A stretch of DNA of 64,000 bases from JAYFRC01 sp034926415 (GCA_034926415.1 JAYFRC010000047.1:1-64000); one strand, 5' to 3'; numbered from the stretch's first letter, positions 8,039-16,667 are shown. Made by a program: numbers and translations. Notes: generated by a model from the sequence alone, not told the origin.

Positions 8039-9298
8039 TTATTTGCCGGAAGCGAGATCGCTCATGCTGCGCAGGCCGTCGACCAGTATCCAGCCAGTGG
8101 GCTGGGTAGCGTCGATCTTGGACAGGTTCATCTCCTGGGTTCCTGCACGGAGGCCGTTAGCATAGCTGATGGTTCCACCGAACGGGTTCTGTATCGGGGA
8201 CTCTTCCAGAGCGGCCATGTAGTTGGTCCAGGTTACGTCCTTGCCCTCGTCAGCGAGACGCTGCAGGCCTTCGCAGAAGAATGCAGCTGCGATCCAGCCG
8301 GTCTGGGCATAAGCGTTGTTGGCATAGTCGGAAGATATCCACTTCTGATACTCAGTCAGGTTGTCGGCGCGGAAGTCCTCATAGGAGACCCAGCCGTCGC
8401 CGTAGACATCGAACTTGCCGCTGATGTCGGCAGCAACCTGCTCAGAGATAGCGGGAGAGACGTTGACGTAAGTAGTGATTGCGGGAACGGTCATGCCCTG
8501 AGAAGCCATTTCCTTGACGATAGTGGGCATGGTAGCCTGAATAGCGGCGACGATGACGCAGTCAACACCGGCGTCCTTGATAGCGGTGACAGCTGCGGAA
8601 ACGTCTGCAGCGCCAGCGGCGACCTGCTGATCGACATGCTCGATGCCGAGCTCTTCGCACTTGGCGGTAGCGCCCTCAAGCATGTTCTTGCCGGCGTCGT
8701 CAGAGGTGTAGATGATGCCGATCTTGGATCCGCCCAGGGTTCCGGCGCAGCGGGCGACCATTATCTGGCCCTCAGTGGTGTAAATGGGCTGTACGGGGAA
8801 GATATTGTAGCCTTCTGCATCGGTAGTGGCGTTCTCAGCATAGAGCTGGCCAATGCCGGTTGCAAAATAAACGGAAGGAATGCCGTAGGACTTCAGGTCA
8901 TCGATGGTAGCGGAGACAACGGGGGTTCCGAAGTGTCCGACGATTGCGAATACCTTATCGTCCTCAACGAGCTGCTGCAGATAGGATTTACCCTTGACCG
9001 GATCGAACTCGTCGTCATAGTGGATAAAGGTGACCTTACGGCCGTCAATGCCGCCCGCGTCGTTAACCATGTCCAGATAAGCCTGGATGCCGGCGAGAAA
9101 TGGAACGCCGACAGGCGCATAAGCACCGGAGACTGCCGCGGAGTTACCAATCTTGATCTCGGTATCGGTCACGCCCTGCGTGCCGTCATCGGGGGCTGCA
9201 GTATCACCGCCGGTGGTAGTGGTGCCCTTGCTTCCGCAAGCGGCCAGAGAGAGGGTCATAGCGAATGCCAGGATTGCTGCAAAGATACGCTTTTTCAT
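8039..9298 (-). CDS. Branched-chain amino acid type ABC transporter substrate-binding lipoprotein
   Basis: A 419-aa periplasmic-type binding protein anchored outside the membrane. Residues 1-21 are a lipoprotein signal peptide ending in the lipobox LAAC, followed by a Gly/Thr-rich linker and a type I periplasmic binding fold (Peripla_BP_6, LivJ/LivK-like): IKIGNSAAVSGAYAPVG near 50, YLQQLVEDDKVFAIVGHFG near 105, then VDCVIVAAIQATMPTIV. TTAAGGAGG precedes the start. It belongs to the downstream livHMGF genes, 86 bp from livF. LivJ-like proteins bind branched-chain amino acids, amides, urea or aromatic and short organic acids; the CoA enzymes around it favour an organic acid (inference). Confidence 0.92.
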   Translation of the reverse strand: MKKRIFAAILAFAMTLSLAACGSKGTTTTGGDTAAPDDGTQGVTDTEIKIGNSAAVSGAYAPVGVPFLAGIQAYLDMVNDAGGIDGRKVTFIHYDDEFDPVKGKSYLQQLVEDDKVFAIVGHFGTPVVSATIDDLKSYGIPSVYFATGIGQLYAENATTDAEGYNIFPVQPIYTTEGQIMVARCAGTLGGSKIGIIYTSDDAGKNMLEGATAKCEELGIEHVDQQVAAGAADVSAAVTAIKDAGVDCVIVAAIQATMPTIVKEMASQGMTVPAITTYVNVSPAISEQVAADISGKFDVYGDGWVSYEDFRADNLTEYQKWISSDYANNAYAQTGWIAAAFFCEGLQRLADEGKDVTWTNYMAALEESPIQNPFGGTISYANGLRAGTQEMNLSKIDATQPTGWILVDGLRSMSDLASGK

Positions 9299-9384
9299 TT
9301 TTTTACCTCCTTAAATTCTTGCTTGCTTTTGCTTATGAGTAAACCAGTGGGGTGGGGTAACAAAATAAGCTGCGAAGACCGATA

Positions 9385-10104
9385 TCACTTGGTGCCAAGA
9401 TATGCCGATATGAGTCGCTCGTCCTTGATAAGCGTCGAGGCGGGGCCCGAAATGTGGATCTCGCCGAGCTCAAGCAAATAGCCGTAGTCCGCTATCTTGA
9501 GCGTCTGAAGAGCGTTCTGCTCGACAATGACGACCGTAGTGCCTTCCTTTTTTATCTCTCCTATTATCTGGAAGATATCATGGACAATAAGAGGAGCAAG
9601 GCCCAGAGAGGGCTCGTCAAGCAGCAGTATCTTTGGGTTTGACATCAGAGCGCGGGCGATGGCTAGCATCTGAAGCTCGCCGCCAGACAGGGTTCCGGCC
9701 TGCTGTTTCTCGCGCTCCTTAAGGAGTGGAAAGTGATGGTATACACGGTCGTAACATTTGTTTATGACCTTGCGATCATTGACCGTGTAGGCGCCGATTC
9801 TCAGGTTCTCGAGAACCGTGAGGTCGGGGAATATCTGACGTCCTTCGGGAGACTGTGCGATACCGAGTTTCGCTATATTCTCAGCCTCCATGTTCGTTAT
9901 CTCTTTGTCGTAATACTTTATGGTTCCGGCGGTAGCGTGTACAAGGCCGGAGATGGTCTGGAGAGTAGTGGTCTTGCCGGCGCCGTTGGCGCCAAGCAGC
10001 GCGACAACGCTGCCTTCCTGGACTTCGATATTTATACCTTTGAGGGCCTGAACAGGGCCGTAATGCACCTTGAGGCCTTCTACGGATAAAGCGATTTGGC
10101 TCAT
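9385..10104 (-). CDS. livF: ABC transporter ATP-binding protein LivF
   Basis: One of two ATPases that power the branched-chain amino acid type importer on the inner face of the membrane. The 239 aa contain Walker A GANGAGKTT (about 35-43), Q-loop, signature LSGGELQ (about 138), Walker B ILLLDEPS and the switch His after VIVEQN, as in LivF. It begins four bases after livG in a typical Liv gene order. Confidence 0.93.
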   Translation of the reverse strand: MSQIALSVEGLKVHYGPVQALKGINIEVQEGSVVALLGANGAGKTTTLQTISGLVHATAGTIKYYDKEITNMEAENIAKLGIAQSPEGRQIFPDLTVLENLRIGAYTVNDRKVINKCYDRVYHHFPLLKEREKQQAGTLSGGELQMLAIARALMSNPKILLLDEPSLGLAPLIVHDIFQIIGEIKKEGTTVVIVEQNALQTLKIADYGYLLELGEIHISGPASTLIKDERLISAYLGTK

Positions 10105-10108
10105 CGTC

Positions 10109-10942
10109 TCACTCCTCCTTGCTTTCTTTCTCGCCGAGATACGCTTCCTGGACCAGATCGTTTGACTGTATCTCAGAAGGCGTGCCGGACGCGAGGAACT
10201 TGCCGAAGGAAATGGCGCACAGTCTGTCGCAGATACTCATGACAAGACGCATATCGTGTTCGACGAGCAGTATCGTGCAGTTGAACTTCTCGCGCACATG
10301 ATAAATATTCTCCGAGAGCTGCTGTGTCTCAACATCGTTGAGGCCTGCGGCCGGCTCGTCGAGGATTATCAGCTTGGGGTTGCACAGAAGCGTACGCGCC
10401 ATCTCGACTTTCTTGCGGATACCGTAAGGCTGGCCGCCGACAAGCGCGTCGGCGAGGTTGGCTATACCCATGAACTCGAGAACTTCCATCGCCCTTTCGC
10501 GAATCATCTTTTCCTCTTTGCGGGCACGTGGGAGCTTGAGCGCCTGCTCAAAGCCACTGGCCTTGAAATCTATATGCGCGCCGATGAGCACGTTGTCAAT
10601 GATGGAGAGCTCATTGATGAGCTCGACATTCTGAAAGGTGCGGACGAGGCCTTTGCGGATAATGTTGTGAACCTTCTGTCCGACGAGGTTTTCGACCTCT
10701 CCCTTGTTGTTGCGGAAAAGGACTACACCGGTCGAAGGCTTATAGAACTGGGTGATGCAGTTGAACACCGTCGTCTTGCCGGCGCCGTTGGGGCCGATAA
10801 GTCCGTATATCTCTTTCTCCTTTATGGCGAAAGACAGGTCGTCGACAGCTTTCAGTCCTCCAAAATTTATGGACAGGTGATCGATATGGAGCACCTCGTC
10901 CTCAGGCATCGCGAGGCTCACCGCTGCGGTATTCTCAGCCAT
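10109..10942 (-). CDS. livG: ABC transporter ATP-binding protein LivG
   Basis: The second ATPase of the importer. The 277 aa show Walker A GPNGAGKTT (about 52-60), a signature region reading VGGQPYGIRKKVEMAR (a variant of the usual LSYGxQ), Walker B KLIILDEPAAGLN and the LivG-typical C-terminal extension ending in EAYLGEKE. It overlaps livM by 8 nt, which suggests translational coupling. Confidence 0.92.
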   Translation of the reverse strand: MAENTAAVSLAMPEDEVLHIDHLSINFGGLKAVDDLSFAIKEKEIYGLIGPNGAGKTTVFNCITQFYKPSTGVVLFRNNKGEVENLVGQKVHNIIRKGLVRTFQNVELINELSIIDNVLIGAHIDFKASGFEQALKLPRARKEEKMIRERAMEVLEFMGIANLADALVGGQPYGIRKKVEMARTLLCNPKLIILDEPAAGLNDVETQQLSENIYHVREKFNCTILLVEHDMRLVMSICDRLCAISFGKFLASGTPSEIQSNDLVQEAYLGEKESKEE

Positions 10943-11984
10943 CCTGCTTCACCTCTTCCTTTTTTTTCTTGACAAATGCTTTCATAAAAAGACCTTTAAG
11001 GTCCGAGAAGAGCTTTACCACGCCTCCGGGATAGAACAGAATGACAAGAATGATAAGTACGCCGGAGAAGACATATGCGAGGCCGTTGATATCGCCGATG
11101 ACGGGTATCTTCTTAAGAACGAGATCCGGCAGCGCGTAAACAACAAGCGCGCCGATAAATGTTCCGTAGATGGAGCGCAGACCGCCGATAACGATTATCG
11201 CCAGTATGACAAGCGAAACCATCAATGTCCATGTGGAAGGATAAACGAACTTAATGAAGTGGACGTACAGAGCGCCGGACAGCGAAGCGTAGCCGGTCGC
11301 AAGGGCGAACGCGATGAGGCGGTACTTGAGGATGTTGACGCCCATTGCCTGGGCCGCGACCTGACTGCCGCGCATGGCGTGAAGCGCGCGGCCCATCTGG
11401 CCGTGTACCACGTTATATGTAAGCATCATCATCAAAACCAGCACGACAACAAGAAGTATATATGTACCCTTCTGGTTCAGGTGTATCATTCCCAGCAGCA
11501 CCGGATATTCGGCGGATTTGCCGGAGAAGCCTCCGGTAAACGCATCAAGTTCATCGAATGTCTTTCTAAATATCTCCGCGACGCACAGCGTGACGATGCC
11601 GAGGTAAAGGCCCTCCATGCGCAGCGAAGCAAGTCCAATAAGTATACCGATAATCGTGGGTATCACGATGGCGGCAAGGATTCCGACTTCCCAGGGCATT
11701 CCGAGATCCATTGTGACATAGGCGCTTATGTAGGCGCCGAGTCCCATGAAGCCCGCGGTGCCAAGCGAGATAAGACCTGAATAACCGAGCAAGACGTTAA
11801 GGCCGAGAGCGGCGACGGTATAGATGATGGTTCCGCCGACTATGCCTATCCATGAGGTCTTGAGTACTCCTCCGCTGACAAGCGGTATGAGCAGCGAGAC
11901 AAAAATTCCGAACAGTACGAAACGCAGATACGGGCTCTGCCATATACGCATTCCGACAGACTGTGTTTTTGGCTGAAGTTTCAT
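10935..11984 (-). CDS. livM: ABC transporter permease LivM
   Basis: A multi-pass membrane permease (349 aa) of the branched-chain amino acid importer. It has about eight to ten hydrophobic segments and the LivM hallmarks GLNVLLGYSGLISLGTAGFM and the cytoplasmic coupling segment RAMRGSQVAAQAMGVN. The frame is open for another 69 codons upstream, but those overlap livH; the chosen ATG is preceded by GGGGGG and follows the livH stop by 14 bp. Confidence 0.92.
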   Translation of the reverse strand: MKLQPKTQSVGMRIWQSPYLRFVLFGIFVSLLIPLVSGGVLKTSWIGIVGGTIIYTVAALGLNVLLGYSGLISLGTAGFMGLGAYISAYVTMDLGMPWEVGILAAIVIPTIIGILIGLASLRMEGLYLGIVTLCVAEIFRKTFDELDAFTGGFSGKSAEYPVLLGMIHLNQKGTYILLVVVLVLMMMLTYNVVHGQMGRALHAMRGSQVAAQAMGVNILKYRLIAFALATGYASLSGALYVHFIKFVYPSTWTLMVSLVILAIIVIGGLRSIYGTFIGALVVYALPDLVLKKIPVIGDINGLAYVFSGVLIILVILFYPGGVVKLFSDLKGLFMKAFVKKKKEEVKQDG

Positions 11985-11998
11985 GCAGCTACCCCCCG

Positions 11999-12874
11999 TC
12001 AGACTTTCTTGATTGTCTTCTTGCCGATCAGACCGACAGGCTTGAAGCACAGGAAGACAATCACTATCAGATATACAAGCTGAGTGCCCCATACCGACGA
12101 CACATAGTAGGACATGAGGTTGGTGGCGACCGCAATGATGTAAGCTCCGATAACCGGCCCATAGAAGGTCTGGAATCCACCGAGAACGCACGCGATGAAT
12201 GCGTTTATCTGAACGCTGTCCATCAGGTTGACTGTGACGGATGTAGTAGGAGCGATCATCGAGCCGGCAAGGGTTCCGAGAACGACGGCCAGCGCCCAGG
12301 CAAACAGAGTTATGCGCTTGGTCGGCACGCCCATCAGACGCGCGGTGCGCTCGTTGGAAGCCGTGCCGCGGATTGCGAGGCCGAGCTTCGTTCTCTGCAG
12401 CAGCATGAACAGAGCAATCGTAAGTCCGATGCCTATGACGATGTTCAGCAGGCTGTTGAACGAGAGGTTCGCGCCTCCTATGTTCAGCGCGCCGGACTCA
12501 ATTACTTTCGGAAGTCGCATCGGGTCGACTCCGAATAGCATGGGCGTTATTCCCACGAATACCATCATAAGTCCAAGAGTGATGATCTCCTTGCCGCTTC
12601 CGGCAACCTTCTTCGTACGTCTGATGATAACGAAGTCGACTATAAAGCCGATTCCGATAGCCGCCAGAAGTCCGACGAGGATGGACGGCACTATGGGAAG
12701 TCCCGCTCTGTTAAAAAGAACGGTTACTATGTAGGCTCCGAACATTCCCATAACGCCCTGCGCGAAGTTAATGACGAAGTTGGTTCGGAACACTATGATG
12801 ATTCCGAGAGTTGCAAGCCCGTAAACCGCGCCCGTTTCAAGGCTTCGCATGAACAGCTGGATAAATGTGCTCAT
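11999..12874 (-). CDS. livH: ABC transporter permease LivH
   Basis: The partner permease (291 aa), with about eight membrane segments. LivH features are YGLATLGIIIVFRTNFVINFAQG near the N terminus and the coupling segment RGTASNERTARLMGVPTKR. It starts seven bases after the KAS III-like gene stops, so the two are surely cotranscribed. Confidence 0.92.
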   Translation of the reverse strand: MSTFIQLFMRSLETGAVYGLATLGIIIVFRTNFVINFAQGVMGMFGAYIVTVLFNRAGLPIVPSILVGLLAAIGIGFIVDFVIIRRTKKVAGSGKEIITLGLMMVFVGITPMLFGVDPMRLPKVIESGALNIGGANLSFNSLLNIVIGIGLTIALFMLLQRTKLGLAIRGTASNERTARLMGVPTKRITLFAWALAVVLGTLAGSMIAPTTSVTVNLMDSVQINAFIACVLGGFQTFYGPVIGAYIIAVATNLMSYYVSSVWGTQLVYLIVIVFLCFKPVGLIGKKTIKKV

Positions 12875-12880
12875 TAGGCG

Positions 12881-13906
12881 TTACCCCCATTTAATTATAT
12901 TGGCGGCCCAAGTGTATCCGATTCCGGCGGCGATCATTGCGACGACCGTTCCGTCCTTGACCTTCCCCTGGTCAAGCGCGAGCTTGAGAGAAAGTATCTG
13001 ATCAACCTGACCCACATGGCCGTAGTTCTCGAGGTATAGCGACTGATCCTCCGTCAGTCCGAGATCCTTCAGCATTCCGAGATGTCCGGAACGCTTGATA
13101 TGCAGTATGTCGAGGAATCCGATATCCTTACGGGTCATTCCCGACTTGCGCAGAGCCTCGTCAATGCAGTGCATCCAGTTGGGCATCGACACTGAATTGA
13201 GCAGCCCCTTCATTTTAACGGAATCCATCAGACGGAGCTTTCCGTATTCCTTATAATTTTCAGGAGTTACGGGGACGTTGATTCCGCCAACCTTTGAGCC
13301 GCAGGTGTGAACGACGGAGCCGTCGCTCATGAGGTGCGTCCCGAGAAGAAGATTCTTGTTGTAGTTCTTCTTGAGAAGTATCGCGCCGCCTCCGGCGGAA
13401 AGGTTGAACATGAACGAAACGTCATTATCGGTGAAGTCTATCATATCACAGTTGCGATATCCGCCCGCGACAAGAATCATATTGCACTCATCGTCGGCAA
13501 TAAGTATGTCTTTTGCCATCTTCATCGCTGAAACGGTTGTGCAGCAGCGATTCTGTACGTCGACGCACCATGCGTTCTTCGCTCCAATGCGATCCTGGAT
13601 ATAACAGGCCGAGGTGGTCAGCGGATACTCTTTCCACTCCTCGCCGAAGCAGAGTATCGCATCGATCTCAAGAGGATCGACTCCCGTGTTCTTAAGGCAG
13701 TCAAGCGACGCGAGAGCGCCCATCTCCTGAGTTCCGTCGCACGGCTTTTCGCTCGGGATAAACTTTTTGATGATTCCGAGCTTGTTCTTTACAGCGTCTT
13801 CCGACCACTTACCTCCGGTGGCTTCTGAAATCTGCTTTGCGGTCATAGTCTTCTCGGGAAGATATATACCCATACCGACTATGCCAACATTAGGTTTATT
13901 GGACAT
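12881..13906 (-). CDS. 3-oxoacyl-ACP synthase III-like (thiolase-fold) enzyme
   Basis: A 341-aa thiolase-fold enzyme related to FabH and HMG-CoA synthase, which condense or cleave acyl thioesters. It has the catalytic Cys in DVQNRCC (Cys121 aligns with the FabH nucleophile) and a His in LHIKRSGH, but the usual Asn of the third motif (NYGN in FabH) is replaced: ENYGHVGQVD. The C-terminal IAAGIGYTWAANIIKWG keeps the FabH closing Gly-rich loop. It is the first gene of the liv operon and is not beside fatty acid synthesis genes, so it more likely works in breakdown or modification of the imported acid than in lipid synthesis (inference). Confidence 0.8.
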   Translation of the reverse strand: MSNKPNVGIVGMGIYLPEKTMTAKQISEATGGKWSEDAVKNKLGIIKKFIPSEKPCDGTQEMGALASLDCLKNTGVDPLEIDAILCFGEEWKEYPLTTSACYIQDRIGAKNAWCVDVQNRCCTTVSAMKMAKDILIADDECNMILVAGGYRNCDMIDFTDNDVSFMFNLSAGGGAILLKKNYNKNLLLGTHLMSDGSVVHTCGSKVGGINVPVTPENYKEYGKLRLMDSVKMKGLLNSVSMPNWMHCIDEALRKSGMTRKDIGFLDILHIKRSGHLGMLKDLGLTEDQSLYLENYGHVGQVDQILSLKLALDQGKVKDGTVVAMIAAGIGYTWAANIIKWG

Positions 13907-14064
13907 CTTTGCACTCCTCCGTTTTTTCCGTTTGCCTTCTTATTTTTAATAACGGCTAATAACGGCTCTCCGCAGCGGCATAACCGCGCAGCCGAAAAGC
14001 ACTGCATAAGCCGGCAGCCGGGAATTATCTTCAAAATAAAATAATGCGCACTGTTGAATGTTAT

Positions 14065-14079
14065 ACGTGTGTTACACGT
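14065..14079. promoter_or_regulatory. Inverted repeat in the divergent promoter region
   Basis: Perfect ACGTGT-GTT-ACACGT palindrome between the KAS III-like gene and the MaoC-type gene; candidate regulator site. Confidence 0.35.
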
Positions 14080-14133
14080 TAATAGTTCATATTAATCGTT
14101 AAAAAAATGACAGGGCGGTTTAATATAATAAAG

Positions 14134-14150
14134 TGAAAGATGATTCATGT
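14134..14150. promoter_or_regulatory. Repeated operator-like motif, copy 1
   Basis: The 17-mer TGAAAGATGATTCATGT occurs here and again, without a mismatch, at 14319-14335. It contains the inverted repeat TGAA-N6-TTCA. This copy is 228 bp upstream of the KAS III-like start codon and adjoins the palindrome GTTATG-A-CATAAC (14149-14161). Confidence 0.5.
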
Positions 14151-14161
14151 TATGACATAAC
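14149..14161. promoter_or_regulatory. Palindrome next to motif copy 1
   Basis: Perfect GTTATG-A-CATAAC, overlapping the end of the first 17-bp motif by two bases. Confidence 0.35.
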
Positions 14162-14284
14162 AATATGCCGCGGGTATTGAAAAGTCAATAGATTACAATC
14201 CGAAAAACTCAAAATCTCCCAATCACACAAATATGCCAGGGAAATTTTTGTGCAATATTTAGCAAATAATTTAATTGATATTTA

Positions 14285-14313
14285 TTGACATGCGCTCTGG
14301 ATGGCGTTATCAT
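14285..14313 (+). promoter_or_regulatory. Promoter of the MaoC-type gene
   Basis: TTGACA (14285-14290), a 17-bp spacer, then TATCAT (14308-14313), a close match to the housekeeping sigma consensus. The second 17-bp motif copy begins six bases later, over the expected transcription start, as a repressor operator would. Confidence 0.65.
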
Positions 14314-14318
14314 CGTTA

Positions 14319-14335
14319 TGAAAGATGATTCATGT
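14319..14335. promoter_or_regulatory. Repeated operator-like motif, copy 2
   Basis: Exact second copy of TGAAAGATGATTCATGT, here extended to the palindrome ATGAA-N6-TTCAT. Placed at the likely +1 region of the MaoC-type gene. Two identical copies in one divergent promoter region suggest one regulator for both transcripts. Confidence 0.5.
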
Positions 14336-14421
14336 GTTGCTCTTCATAATTGCGTTTTTACGCGCAAACACCCTTTTTCCCCCATAAATATCAACAATAA
14401 GTAAAGTGAGGTAGCTTAATC

Positions 14422-14847
14422 ATGAACAGTCGTACAATTGATACCATTAAAATCGGCGATTCCGCAACTTTCACCAAGACCGTCACCGAAGCAGATGTTG
14501 TTAATTTTGCAGGCATCTGCGGAGACTTCAACCCCGCTCACGTTAACGATGAAGCGGCAAAGAAGGGCATGTTCGGCCGCAGGATTGCCCACGGAATGCT
14601 TTCCGCCGGCTTTATCTCCACGATCCTCGGCACCGAACTTCCCGGCACCGGAACCATTTACATGGGCCAGGAACTTCGTTTCGTAAAGCCCGTTTTCTTC
14701 GGCGATACCGTAACCGCAACCTGCACCGTTATTGAGCGCAACGAGGAAAAAAACCGCCTCAAGCTGGAGACGATCGTCACCAATCAGGACGGCGAGCGCG
14801 TAATAACCGGCTTTGCCACTGTCATGCCCCCCAAAGCTAAGGGATAA
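14422..14847 (+). CDS. MaoC-like (R)-specific enoyl-CoA hydratase
   Basis: A 141-aa hot-dog fold protein. It has the hydratase 2 signature FAGICGDFNPAHVNDEAA (Asp and His catalytic pair) followed by RIAHGMLSAGF, the same motif as PhaJ-type (R)-enoyl-CoA hydratases. It would add water to a trans-2-enoyl-CoA to give the (R)-3-hydroxyacyl-CoA. GAGGT lies upstream of the start. It is transcribed away from the KAS III/liv/CoA-transferase operon and shares its regulatory region, so it is probably a step of the same acyl-CoA route. Confidence 0.9.
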   Translation: MNSRTIDTIKIGDSATFTKTVTEADVVNFAGICGDFNPAHVNDEAAKKGMFGRRIAHGMLSAGFISTILGTELPGTGTIYMGQELRFVKPVFFGDTVTATCTVIERNEEKNRLKLETIVTNQDGERVITGFATVMPPKAKG

Positions 14848-14906
14848 CTTAAGTATGCTTTGGTGAAATCAGACCCCTCTGTTCACCTTTGCTTTTATCA
14901 GCTGAC

Positions 14907-14947
14907 GCAGGAAAGGACGCCAATAGGCGTCCTTTCCTGCTTTTTTA
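14907..14947 (+). terminator. Terminator of the MaoC-type gene
   Basis: Perfect 15-bp stem (GCAGGAAAGGACGCC / GGCGTCCTTTCCTGC) with a 4-nt loop and a TTTTTT run. Confidence 0.95.
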
Positions 14948-15653
14948 TTTTGTGGCGACCTGCAAAGCTTCGCCCTCCTCGCTTTCCGCGCCGTTTATAG
15001 GTGAGCGTTCATACACCTATAAACGGCTCCGCTTCGCTGCAGACCGGGCTTTATAACAATTGCGCTCTTAAAAACATACCGCAACTTCCGCTCCAGCCAG
15101 TCGGCGCCGTGCTTTTATAAGCGCCTGACGAGACCGGCCTGACGGCAGAGCAGCCGCAAACCGTCAATATGCGGCTTCCAGCGACGCAATTATACAAATG
15201 GTATTATTTTTTTTGATTTTTGCAGTTTCTGCGCAATTATTCCCTTTGATTTTTCCTATTCGTCAAAATATAGAATTTTCCAAATCCCTTATTTACGCAA
15301 ATCTCTGTCCTAATTTACCCTTTTTGCCCGCCTGATTCAACATTTTTGAGGGTTCTTTCTCCTTGTGACTTCCGCAATAGGGTAAACATAAACTTGATAA
15401 TAAAATCTCTGTACTTATAGTTATCCACATTATCCACAGAGTTTTCCACTTTAACTTATCCTTAGAGCCTCAATGCTTTTTCGGCTTTTAGCAATTTTTT
15501 GTCAAACCTTGAAAACGATTACTTGCCTTCATGAAAAGCGAGGTTTTAGTTTACATAATGCGAATTTTCAACTTTTTTACGCTTTTACATTCGTTAATTT
15601 GAATGGAAAGCCGCAGGGCGACATTTTCGTCCTGCGGCTTTTCGTATCTCAAG
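14948..15653. other. Non-coding stretch with hairpin and twin DnaA-box 9-mers
   Basis: No credible gene. It holds a perfect 14-bp hairpin at 14990-15027 (CCGTTTATAGGTG arm, 10-nt loop) without a U-run, an AT-rich part from about 15180, and two abutting TTATCCACA sequences (15421-15429 and 15430-15438), each matching the DnaA-box consensus. All neighbours to the right stay on the minus strand and dnaA, dnaN and rpmH are absent, so a replication origin is not supported. Confidence 0.5.
15421..15438 (+). promoter_or_regulatory. Two adjacent DnaA-box consensus 9-mers
   Basis: TTATCCACA twice without a gap in an AT-rich intergenic region, with a weaker relative (GTTTTCCAC) directly after. They could bind DnaA for titration or regulation; function is inferred only. 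Confidence 0.45.
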
Positions 15654-16667
15654 TTATCTCAGCGTTTCGATATCGAGCGTTGCGTAGGCGTTCAGTGAAA
15701 CGTCGTCGCGGATTCCTGCCAGATATTCGTAATATCCCTGGCAGCCTATCATGGCTCCATTATCACCGCAGTATTTCAGTGGTGGAAGATATAGTTCCAT
15801 CTTGTTCTCAATGCACGCACGTTTCAGTTCCGCGCGGATGATGGAATTGGCCGCCACGCCGCCGGCCGCGGCAATCCTGTCTCTGCCGCTCATCTTCGCC
15901 GCGGCTATTGCCCGCGGAACGAGCATATCGCTCACGGCCGCCGTGAAATCAGCGGCAAGGGCGCAGCGGTCTATCTCTTCCCCCGTCTGCTCCGCGTGGT
16001 GCACTATGTTGACAACGGCGGTTTTCAGTCCGGAAAAGCTCATATCCAATTCATTGCCGTCGACTTTGGCCCGCGGAAGCTCGTATTTCCCGGGTCTTCC
16101 GAGCTTCGCCAACTCTTCCATAGGCTTTCCTCCCGGATACGGCATGCCGAGCACGCGCGCGGCCTTATCAAAGCACTCTCCTGCGGCGTCGTCGCGTGTC
16201 GCTCCGAGTATTTTTATGCCGGTATAGCCGCGTACGTCGGCTATGAGCGTGTTTCCGCCGGATATTGCAAGCGCAAGAAACGGCGGCTCGAGCTCGGGAA
16301 ACGCAATATAATTCGCCGCTATATGCCCGCGAACATGGTGCACCGGTATGAGCGGAACTCCGAGCGCGTATGAAACGGATTTGGCAAAGTTAAGCCCCAC
16401 GAGCAGCGCGCCGATAAGCCCCGGCGCGTAGGTAACGGCGACGGCGTCTATATCTCCCCGGCTTATCTCCGCCTTTTTCAGAGCGCTTTCGGCAAGCGCG
16501 GCAATTGCCTCTACATGCTTGCGCGAGGCTATCTCCGGCACGACACCGCCGTAGAGCGCGTGCATATCCGCCTGTGACAATATCTCGTCTGCGAGAACCT
16601 CGCGGCCGTCGCGCACGACGGCTACGGCGGTCTCGTCGCAGGAAGATTCAACCGCAAATATCAGCAT
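15654..16667 (-). CDS. tsaD: tRNA N6-adenosine threonylcarbamoyltransferase TsaD
   Basis: Transfers the threonylcarbamoyl group to A37 of ANN-decoding tRNAs in the cytoplasm, with TsaB and TsaE (not in this window). The 337 aa start with the ASKHA nucleotide-fold signature FAVESSCDETAVAVV and have the metal-binding HHVRGH near 110 and the late GGVAANSIIRAEL. Length is typical. It overlaps rimI by 7 nt, a common pairing in Firmicutes. Confidence 0.96.
   Translation of the reverse strand: MLIFAVESSCDETAVAVVRDGREVLADEILSQADMHALYGGVVPEIASRKHVEAIAALAESALKKAEISRGDIDAVAVTYAPGLIGALLVGLNFAKSVSYALGVPLIPVHHVRGHIAANYIAFPELEPPFLALAISGGNTLIADVRGYTGIKILGATRDDAAGECFDKAARVLGMPYPGGKPMEELAKLGRPGKYELPRAKVDGNELDMSFSGLKTAVVNIVHHAEQTGEEIDRCALAADFTAAVSDMLVPRAIAAAKMSGRDRIAAAGGVAANSIIRAELKRACIENKMELYLPPLKYCGDNGAMIGCQGYYEYLAGIRDDVSLNAYATLDIETLR

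Noticed and set aside
8636..9481. 281-aa antisense open frame opposite the binding lipoprotein
   Set aside because: Covers a well-supported gene with lipobox and fold; low-complexity Gly/Val/Asp composition.
15180..15650. Chromosomal replication origin
   Set aside because: Only two DnaA boxes, no dnaA, dnaN, rpmH or gyr genes, and gene strand does not switch here.
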